Origin: an uncultured Phycisphaera sp.
Lineage (GTDB): Bacteria; Planctomycetota; Phycisphaerae; Phycisphaerales; SM1A02
DNA: 38,586 bases
Direction: 5' to 3'
NCBI GenBank assembly: GCA_937919685.1
Contig: CALFOM010000044.1
Location: 1-38,586, forward strand
Below are positions 7,780-15,500 of the stretch, one piece after another. The notes beneath the pieces are model-generated. The model ran no database searches. It was not told the DNA's origin and was given only the letters and a program-made list of their open reading frames with translations. Every line of letters starts with the position of its first letter. The stretch's first letter is position 1. A program made the position numbers and the translations under genes.

Positions 7780-8727
7780 ATGCCACCCCGAATGACCGAC
7801 TCAAACCGTTCACTACTGACCCTGCGAGGACTCGACGCGGCGACGCTGACAGCCCTCCTAGATCGGACAGAATCGCTGCTCCCGGTGGCCCAAGGCATCG
7901 AGCGCATGTCGAAGACCGACGCCGGTGCGATGGTCGGACTGCTGTTCCTCGAAAATTCGACTCGAACCCGGTGCAGTTTCGAGACGGCCTTGCATCGGCT
8001 CGGCCACCATCCGGTGAGTCTCACCGGGCAGGGCTCCAGTGTCGGAAAAGGCGAATCCCTGACAGATACGGCGGCGAACATCGCCGCGATGGGCGTCCGT
8101 GCATTGGTCGTCCGGACGTCGTATTCCGGGGGAGCGGATCTGGTTGCCCGGGTCACCGGTGTCCCCACGATCAACGCCGGAGACGGTCGGCACGAGCATC
8201 CCACGCAAGGATTGCTCGATGCATCGACGCTACTCGCCCATCTCGGGTCCCTCCGGGGCAAGCGGATCCTGATCGTCGGGGACATCCTCAACAGCAGGGT
8301 CGCTCGTTCCAATATTCACGCGCTCGCGACATTGGGTGCGACGGTGGTGCTCGTCGGTCCGCCATCGCTGGTCCCGTGGGTATTCGCAGAATTTGGTCCA
8401 ACAATCGAAATTTCTCATGATCTGGACGCGGTGCTGGAGTCCGCGGATGCCGTCATGATGCTTCGGATCCAACTCGAACGCGACGCTGGAAAATCGGTGT
8501 CATCCGACTATCGCATGGCCTTCGGAATGACATCAAGTCGGGCTTCCCGGCTACCGGAAGGGGTCCCAGTGCTCCATCCGGGTCCGATCAATCGGGGTGT
8601 GGAATTGGATGATGAGGTCGCCGCAGATCTTGCGCGTTGCCTGGTCCTCGAACAGGTGTCTCGAGGCGTCGCAGCGCGAATGGCCATCCTCGAGCGAGCC
8701 TTGGTTCTGAACGCCCGAATCAAGTAA
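7780..8727 (+). CDS. pyrB: Aspartate carbamoyltransferase catalytic subunit
   Basis: This enzyme joins carbamoyl phosphate and aspartate to carbamoyl-aspartate, the committed step of pyrimidine synthesis, in the cytoplasm. The 315-residue protein has every family signature: FLENSTRTRCSFE for carbamoyl phosphate binding, GDGRHEHPTQGLLD, the MLRIQLER loop that binds substrate, and the C-terminal HPGPINRGVE. The ATG at 7780 has GAGG eight bases upstream (7768-7771) and is my choice. The ATG at 7792 (MTDSNRS) is also credible, because TAGCAT at 7776-7781 could act as a -10 for a near-leaderless transcript. No pyrI or pyrC gene is adjacent, so it is probably an unregulated trimer or pairs with distant genes. 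carA lies about 27 kb away. Confidence 0.95.
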   Translation: MPPRMTDSNRSLLTLRGLDAATLTALLDRTESLLPVAQGIERMSKTDAGAMVGLLFLENSTRTRCSFETALHRLGHHPVSLTGQGSSVGKGESLTDTAANIAAMGVRALVVRTSYSGGADLVARVTGVPTINAGDGRHEHPTQGLLDASTLLAHLGSLRGKRILIVGDILNSRVARSNIHALATLGATVVLVGPPSLVPWVFAEFGPTIEISHDLDAVLESADAVMMLRIQLERDAGKSVSSDYRMAFGMTSSRASRLPEGVPVLHPGPINRGVELDDEVAADLARCLVLEQVSRGVAARMAILERALVLNARIK

Positions 8728-8890
8728 CGGTTGAGAATCGTTGGTCTTTACTCAATGCCGCATGGTCTGGTCGCCGATGAATCGGACGAACCGGGTTTGT
8801 ACCGCAAGTGGCGGTGCTGCTCACCTCGCGCCCCACGGGGCAGGTATGGAGTCCGGCGTGCGAAGTCTTACCAACGACAAGAGTCCTGGA

Positions 8891-10414
8891 ATGATCATGC
8901 GAACAATCGTCATGTTGCTGTTTTTGATGATGTCCGCTGTCACCATGAATGGATGCGAGGTTGATTCTTTCTTCAATCCCAGCGTCACCGGCTACTACGA
9001 GAGTACGCCATCGTCGATGCCGATTCTCACTCGCATCGACGTGATTGAGCGGGAATCGGGATTCTCGCCGGACGTCACGAAGCCGACCCCGGAAGATCTG
9101 GTTCCCAACCAACTGGTCTATCGACTGGCACCCGGCGACGTCGTTCGAGTAGAAATCTACGAACTCGTCTCCGCGAATCAGACCGACGTCTCGGTGCGGG
9201 TGATCGATCAGGCAGGCTCCATCCGCCTTCCAACCCTCGGTGACATCCAGGCCGCCGGCCTCACGGTCGACGAACTTCAGGAAGACATCATCAATCGGCT
9301 GACGGGGCTCATCTCCGATCCACTGGTGACGGTGGTCCTCGAAGACGGTCGGAGTTTTCAATTCACGATCTACGGTGCGGTGGCTGGAACCGGTATCTAT
9401 GCCCTCACCAGACCAGATTTCCGCATCATGGACGCGCTCTCGCTTGCGGGAGGCACGGCCAGTACGACTCAGAAGATCCTGATCATTCGCGAAGTCGCGA
9501 TCGATGAAGCGGTCCGTCCGGAATACGAACGCGGCGAAGGCGTCCCCGGGTCAACCGATGACGGAACCGGCGAAGACGATGTGTCGGACATCGATGCCCT
9601 GATCGAGGCGCTGGGCGACAACACTGGCAGCCCCTCGGCCATGAGGCAGTCCGATGAGCCGCCGGTGGACGTTGACGACCTCAAGGGTGTTTCGGTCGAC
9701 GATGGGCCTCGTGTAAGACCTGGTACCGATCGAATTCGAAGCGCAACTTCTCAGGAGGGGAGTGGTGACGCATTCGTCTTTGACGAAGATCGTCAGGAGT
9801 GGGTCCGACTCTCTGCCGAGCAGGTCGCGGAGCTTGAGAAGAGTGGCGGGAATGTCAGGCCGAACACTGATCGGGAATCCGTCGCGGAAATTGAGGAAAA
9901 GCGGGAGAGCCCTTACGCCACTCGGATCATCCAACTCGACTATCAGGCTCTGGCTCGTGGCGACAGCAATCTGAACGTGGTGATTCGACCCGGCGATCGT
10001 GTCTTCATCGATACGCCTGAGATCGGCGTCGTCTACATCGACGGCGAGATCATCCGTCCTGGTGTCTACCAGTTGCCGATCGCAGGAAAATTGACGCTGA
10101 GCCGGCTCGTCGCTGCCGCCGGCGGACTCAATCCGATCGCCATTCCCGAACGAGTCGACTTCACCCGAAAGATCAGCGCCGATCGTGAAGCGACTTTGAG
10201 AATCAATCTCGCCGCCATCCGCAATCGCGCGGAGCCCGACATCTTCATGCGGAGCGATGACCACGTTCATATCGGAACAAATTTCTTCGCGGCCCCGCTC
10301 GCGGTGATTCGAAATGGATTCCGATTCACCTACGGGTTCGGTTTCTTGCTGGATCGCAACTTCGGTAACGATGTCTTCGGGCCTCCGCCAACCAACATCG
10401 GCAATGGCCTCTGA
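8891..10414 (+). CDS. Wza-like polysaccharide export lipoprotein with a split SLBB domain
   Basis: This is a 507-residue outer-membrane exporter of the Wza/OPX family. The N-terminus (MIMRTIVMLLFLMM) is a signal peptide ending at Cys22 (TMNGC), a weak lipobox. The polysaccharide export domain covers about residues 72-150, starting at VYRLAPGDVVRVEIY. A first SLBB domain begins at about 156 (FTIYGAVAGTGIYAL) but is interrupted at about 206-342 by an acidic, Gly/Ser/Asp-rich insertion. It resumes at RIIQLDYQALARGD with IRPGDRVFI. A second SLBB follows (VYIDGEIIRPGVYQL, 381-395). The C-terminal part is Phe/Gly-rich and could span the outer membrane. ATG at 8891 or 8897 fits; the longer frame from 8741 lacks a signal peptide. 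It opens the exopolysaccharide/exosortase locus. Confidence 0.88.
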   Translation: MIMRTIVMLLFLMMSAVTMNGCEVDSFFNPSVTGYYESTPSSMPILTRIDVIERESGFSPDVTKPTPEDLVPNQLVYRLAPGDVVRVEIYELVSANQTDVSVRVIDQAGSIRLPTLGDIQAAGLTVDELQEDIINRLTGLISDPLVTVVLEDGRSFQFTIYGAVAGTGIYALTRPDFRIMDALSLAGGTASTTQKILIIREVAIDEAVRPEYERGEGVPGSTDDGTGEDDVSDIDALIEALGDNTGSPSAMRQSDEPPVDVDDLKGVSVDDGPRVRPGTDRIRSATSQEGSGDAFVFDEDRQEWVRLSAEQVAELEKSGGNVRPNTDRESVAEIEEKRESPYATRIIQLDYQALARGDSNLNVVIRPGDRVFIDTPEIGVVYIDGEIIRPGVYQLPIAGKLTLSRLVAAAGGLNPIAIPERVDFTRKISADREATLRINLAAIRNRAEPDIFMRSDDHVHIGTNFFAAPLAVIRNGFRFTYGFGFLLDRNFGNDVFGPPPTNIGNGL

Positions 10415-10662
10415 TTCTCGCGGCTCTGAGTCGCCGAAATTCCGCGGGAATCCGGGGGATGAGAACCTGATCTGGGCCGGCTCGGTCAGGACGACGAACC
10501 AGTGAGTGTGCGACGAAAGAACCTTCTCGGAAGATCTGCTGGAAAAATCTCAAACCGAGCGAACCCGCCACAACGGCGGAGGGGTACTCGCGTCACAGGT
10601 GAAGCCGTCTCGGCTCACCGATTTCGGGTGGCTTGGATTGAATTCCACGGCCTCCAGAGCCG
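10415..10662 (+). other. 248-base gap before the exosortase, with small inverted repeats
   Basis: No convincing gene is present. There is a 5-bp-stem hairpin at 10565-10579 (CCGCC, loop ACAAC, GGCGG) and a 5-bp inverted repeat ATTCC/GGAAT near 10439-10451. Neither is followed by a T-run, so they are not typical terminators. The gap may hold a promoter for the exosortase genes, but I see no clear hexamers. Confidence 0.4.
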
Positions 10663-11670
10663 ATGGCAAGAGACATGACCACCGCACCTTTAAAGAGCCC
10701 CGATATGGACGGAGAGCGGACGATAGACCTATCGCCGCGGACGTTCTACGTCGGCCTCGGTGTGATGCTCGCGTGTCTGGCAGGTGCGTTCTTCTATTTT
10801 CTGACCTCACAGGTTGAATATGCGATCGACTCGCCGGATGACTGGGGGCACACGCTGCTGGTTCCGGCCATCGTGGGGTGGCTTGTGTATCGGGATCGAG
10901 GGCGACTGCAAGAGATGCAGCCGTTCAAGCCGGCCTGGTCGGGCATTTTTCTTGTCGTCGTCGGGCTCGCCTTCTATCTGACCGCCATGCCCGGCATCGG
11001 GCCGAAATGGCTGATGATTCACCACAACGCCCGCGCGGTCGGAATCGGGATCACGCTGGTTGGCGTCGTGCTGACCTTGTTCGGCTGGCGGCCCATGCGG
11101 TGGCTCTGGTTTCCGATCGCTTATCTCGTGGTGTTCGGTACCACTTACACCGACGGAATACTCAACGTCATCACGGAACGGTTGCAGGACATCAGTGCCC
11201 GTGGCGGTTTTCTCCTGCTGGTGCTGATGGGCGTGGATGTCGATATCTCGGGAAATGCGATCACGCTCTTTCCCGACGGGAGCGACGCCAACGGCGCACC
11301 TTTGCCGCCGATCCCGCTGAACGTGGCGGAGGCCTGTTCCGGCATGCGGATGCTGGTGGCCTTCATGGCGTTGGGCACGCTGATGGCTTACGTCGGGTTG
11401 AAATTCTGGTGGCAGCGGATTCTGCTGATCGGCCTCGGTGTTCCCGTCGCGGTGATCGTCAACGTTCTCAGAGTGGCGACACTTGGCGTGCTGAGCCTCT
11501 GGGATCCCGGATTCTCCTCTGGTCAATTCCACACCTTCATTGGCTTTGTCTGGCTGGTTCCCGCCTTCATGTGCTTCCTCGGATTGATGAATCTGGTCAG
11601 CCGATTGGTCATCGAGGTCCCGGACGAATCGAAGAAGTCCGTGGCACAGGCACCGGGGAGTGGTTCATGA
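10663..11670 (+). CDS. Exosortase (membrane transpeptidase-like protein sorting enzyme)
   Basis: This is a 335-residue multi-pass inner-membrane protein. The exosortase catalytic triad is clear: Cys225 in NVAEACSGMRM, Arg270 in IVNVLRVATLG and His290 in FHTFIGFVW. Exosortases are thought to cut a C-terminal signal (PEP-CTERM or a variant) from exported proteins and pass them to the surface, often alongside exopolysaccharide genes, as here. About eight hydrophobic segments are visible from residue 28 on. ATG codons at 10663, 10675 and 10705 are possible starts. The stop overlaps the next start (ATGA at 11667-11670), implying translational coupling with the EpsI-like partner. I found no protein in the window with a PEP-CTERM-type C-terminus, so its substrates must be encoded elsewhere. 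Confidence 0.93.
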   Translation: MARDMTTAPLKSPDMDGERTIDLSPRTFYVGLGVMLACLAGAFFYFLTSQVEYAIDSPDDWGHTLLVPAIVGWLVYRDRGRLQEMQPFKPAWSGIFLVVVGLAFYLTAMPGIGPKWLMIHHNARAVGIGITLVGVVLTLFGWRPMRWLWFPIAYLVVFGTTYTDGILNVITERLQDISARGGFLLLVLMGVDVDISGNAITLFPDGSDANGAPLPPIPLNVAEACSGMRMLVAFMALGTLMAYVGLKFWWQRILLIGLGVPVAVIVNVLRVATLGVLSLWDPGFSSGQFHTFIGFVWLVPAFMCFLGLMNLVSRLVIEVPDESKKSVAQAPGSGS

Positions 11671-12548
11671 TTCGTTTTCACAAACGTGTCAAGACGGCCT
11701 ACGCCTCGCTTCTGGTCGTGATGATCGTCGCGATGGTGGCGTTCCCGATCATGATTGCCAGCCTCGGTATCTACCTTCGGAAGAAACCGCTCGACATTCG
11801 CGAGAGTCTCGATTCGATCCCCGTTCGACTCTCTGGCTGGGCTCAGAAAGGGGAGGACGATCAGTACTCGTCGGAAATGGTCGAGGAGTTAGGGACCCCG
11901 ATCTACCTCTCAAGAAATTACGAGCGTCGCAACGCTCGGCTGAATGTCCATATCGCGTACTACACGGGGCAGATCGACGATGTTCCACACGTCCCCGAAC
12001 GTTGCTGGGCGGCGAATGGTGACAGCTGGGAGCGGGTCCTTGGTCACGACGGCATCAAGTCGATCAGCGTCGAGATCGAGGGCGCAGCACCTTCCGACGC
12101 CCCCGCCAACCGCGCGTCCGGAGAGCGATACAAATCGATCCCCATCATCGACCCGGTAACCGGGGCCACGGACCAAGTGCATCTTCCCGTCGGCGACTAC
12201 CAAATGACCGTGGTCGAGTTCAAGCCCAATCCCGCTGACCCGAAGTTGCGGCAGATAGGCGGGTACTTCTTCATTGCCAATGGTCGAATCAGTCCCTCGG
12301 CACGTGGGGTAAAAAATCTCGCGTTCGATCCCAGTGAAGAATACGCCTATTACTGCAAGGTTCAGTTGTCCTATCGCAGCAAGATCACCGATCCCAGCCA
12401 GGACACCTTGATTCCTGAATTTCTTGAGATCGCGGAAGACTTCCTTCCCGACCTCGTCCCCGAACTCTCGCAGTGTCTTCCCGACTGGATTGCAGTCGAG
12501 GCGCTTCGATCTCTCCCATCCGTGATTCCCCAGCAGTCTGACCTCTGA
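11667..12548 (+). CDS. EpsI-like exosortase-associated protein
   Basis: This is a 293-residue protein with one N-terminal membrane anchor (about residues 12-36, VVMIVAMVAFPIMIASLGIY) and a large exported domain. The pattern of an aromatic-rich core, HVPERCWAANGD (His108, Cys113) and GYFFIANGRISPSARGV fits the EpsI (DUF3485) family, which accompanies exosortases either as a separate gene or as a fusion. The start overlaps the exosortase stop by four bases. The frame runs open for about 790 bases upstream inside the exosortase gene, but that part is a shadow frame. The biochemical role of EpsI is unknown; a function in exosortase action or exopolysaccharide export is inferred from constant linkage. 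Confidence 0.82.
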   Translation: MIRFHKRVKTAYASLLVVMIVAMVAFPIMIASLGIYLRKKPLDIRESLDSIPVRLSGWAQKGEDDQYSSEMVEELGTPIYLSRNYERRNARLNVHIAYYTGQIDDVPHVPERCWAANGDSWERVLGHDGIKSISVEIEGAAPSDAPANRASGERYKSIPIIDPVTGATDQVHLPVGDYQMTVVEFKPNPADPKLRQIGGYFFIANGRISPSARGVKNLAFDPSEEYAYYCKVQLSYRSKITDPSQDTLIPEFLEIAEDFLPDLVPELSQCLPDWIAVEALRSLPSVIPQQSDL

Positions 12549-12561
12549 GAAAATTCCCCCC

Positions 12562-15500
12562 ATGGCCAAGCAGAAACTCAACATCAAGTTCCTCGCCATC
12601 TTCCTGAGCATCGCAGCGGTCTTACTCGTTGCGGTCACGGTCGTCGGCCTGGTGATCTACCGGAACGATCCGATCAAGCACATCACGACCGGTGATGGCT
12701 ACATGGCCAATGGGAAGTTCGACAGTGCGTCGAAATCGTACTTCCGCGCCTTCGGCAAGGACCCCTATCAGACCCCCGACTATCGGCCGATCGACAAGTC
12801 GATCGAGGCTGTTCAGTCGATCGTTCCAGGGTCCAATGTCGATGCCTTTGACCGCCAGAAGTTGATTCTCACGCTCTTCGCGAACAAAGCGATCTACGCC
12901 CAGAATTCGGCCGAGCGGGAAGCAGCGATTCGAGACCAGGTCATTCCGATCATGCGAGGAATGGGTATTCAGACGCCGATTATCGCGACGCTCATCAACC
13001 TTCAAGGCCTGAGCAATGAAACAAGGGCGATACTCGAAGGAATGATTCTCGAAGTCGCCTGGCGGAATGCATCTAGGCTTTCCTCCAACGAATGGAAGAC
13101 CAATCGAGATGACTTGGAAGAGTTGATCAAGCTTGATCCTGCGAACATTCGCAACCATTACGGCCTGCTCCGCGGCGATCTCGAGCAGTCATTCGAGCAA
13201 AGCACGGAGTCGTTGCAGGTCACCGCAGCCACCAAACCCTTTGACGATCAATTGGCTGCCGCTCGAGAAGCGGCCGGGCCGGCCTGGGAGTTTGAAGCGA
13301 TCGAATTGGAGCGGGACATTCGGATTGCGAGGATCGGCTTGCGGGATCAAGATCTCAAGGGTCGTGACGTGGCGCCGCCGGACCCGCAACGGATAGCGGC
13401 GCTGGTTCAAGCGATTCGGTTGGCGACGGCAGACTCGCTTGTAGAGGCGGATCGGGACCGGCTCGAACTTCTTCAGAGGATCTTCATTTCGAATGCCGGT
13501 CTGGCTTCATCGAATTCACGCGACTTGGAATTGGCCAGAGCCTGCGACATTGAGACTCGGGACGGCATCATCGCGCTGTCAGATGCGATCTATCGGATTG
13601 ATCCCGACGATTTTCGCAGCATCGCGAAGCGATTCGATGTTCTTCTCAGAGTTTCGAAGGATGAGGCCGAGGCCGATCGTCTCGCTCTTGCAGAGATCAT
13701 GGCGGACGGCCGGTACGTGGAGGGTTCTCTGACCCCGGCGGAGATTCGGTTGCGTGAGAAGAGGTCTATTCGTCTTGCGATGGCCGAGGATTTGATCGGC
13801 AGGAGTCGGGGCGCCATGGGAGGACTGAAGAACGCCGATGGGTCGTTCTCATCAAAGGTCAATCTCAACGAGATCTACTTCAGGAAGATGCAGACGATCG
13901 CTCGAAAGATGGTGCTGGATGCGGCGATCGAAGATCACCAAGCTACGCGGGACCAGCTCGCTGAAGAAAATCTGTCTCTGGCACTGGCAGAGGTGGAGTC
14001 AGCGTTCGAGGCATTCAAGGTGGAATTCGATGCCGAGAACGATCCGGAAATCAGCAAAGCCGTGCTCGTCGTCGAAAGACTGCGAGGGGAGAATCTGGAA
14101 TCACGAGGTCGAAACGCAGAAGCCCGAGGGGCTTTTGCCAAGGCGGTGACGGCCTACAACCAGTTGGTCTTAAATGGGGTCGAGAATGAGGCGAATCTTT
14201 CGCTCGCTGAAATCGATGCCGCGATTCTCGCGACACTAAAGACCGAACAGTTCGGCATGGTCACTGGCATCAAGAGGCGGCTGGCGGACCGGTATCCGGA
14301 ATACTGGAAGGAACCAGGCTTTCTCCAGAGCTTTGCGAACGACTTGGCGAAGGAGGGGCGGCTTGAGGAGGCAACGAAGTACGCGATTCAAGCCCAAGAA
14401 CTTGCCGTAGAACGTGGCGACGCGGAATCGATCGCCTCTCTTGAGAAGTTGGTTTCCGCGATCGGAGCCATGGGACAGGTTGGCTCCGGCGCCGTTCTCC
14501 CCGGAACGGAAATGCTCGCCGAGGACTCCGCGGCACGGGCGTCTGGTGATCTCGCCGAACGGCGACGTATTCTCAATTCGATACTCGACCGATCGCCAGT
14601 CGACCCAAGTGTCCACCGTCGAGTCCGATATCAGGCCATCATGAGGTCGATCGGGATCGCCGACGCCGAGGGGGACCAGGCGGGCCTTCGTGGTCTCGCG
14701 GAGAAGCTCCGAGAACTCGACCCGGACGACAGAACCGCCACCATGATTCTGGAGAGCGAATCCGCGAGTTATCTCGATCGCGCACGGACGCTGGCCCGGA
14801 TCAGCATCGAGCAGGACGTGGGGTCGGACTATTCTCCCGACGAACTCGACGTCGTGATTGCGGGTTACTTGAAGGATTACCTTCGGGTGACCAGCATGGT
14901 CTCCGGCAGCGGTCAAGAAATTCCTCCCGAGTACAAGGCGGAGCGAGGGGCCGTGGTGGCGGAAGCCAAGCGGCTTAACGATTCGATTCTGGCGATCGAT
15001 GACGACATGAAATCACCGGCGGTTCTTCGATATGTGATTCGGCGATCGCTTGGCCTGGATCAGAGAGATGAAGAGAAGGCTCGGAGATGGATCGATCGCC
15101 TGAGAGTGCTGGAAGGTGAGACGGAATTCACCATTCAGTCCCAGCTTTTGCTCTATCAAATCGCAGGAGAACGCGACAAGGCACTGGACTTGGCGGCGCG
15201 GGCTTGTGATGAAATGGGCTTCGGAACCGCCGAGGTCAGATTTGCATACGGTCTCCTGCTCGTCTTGAAGAACGATCGTGATGGCGCTCTTCGGCAGTGG
15301 AGACTGGCGAATGAGTTGTCACCCCGTGACCTCAGGGTGGCGGTGGCCCTCTCAGACCTGCTTGCGACGAACGGGGAGACCACTCAGGCGATCGAGGTCT
15401 TGCGCCGGACGAACTTGGCCATCGGATCACAAGATCAAAATTTCCGAGAACGTTGGCTCGCCGCGGAGCAGACGATCGGGAACAGCTTGATCGTCATAAA

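Noticed and set aside
8728-8890. Possible terminator GCCCCACGGGGC near 8830-8841 after pyrB
   Set aside because: The loop would have only two bases with the full stem, and no T-run follows.
10878-11666. N-terminal extension of the EpsI-like frame inside the exosortase gene
   Set aside because: The extension is an Arg-rich out-of-frame reading of the exosortase; the ATG at 11667 with ATGA coupling and a membrane anchor is the natural start.
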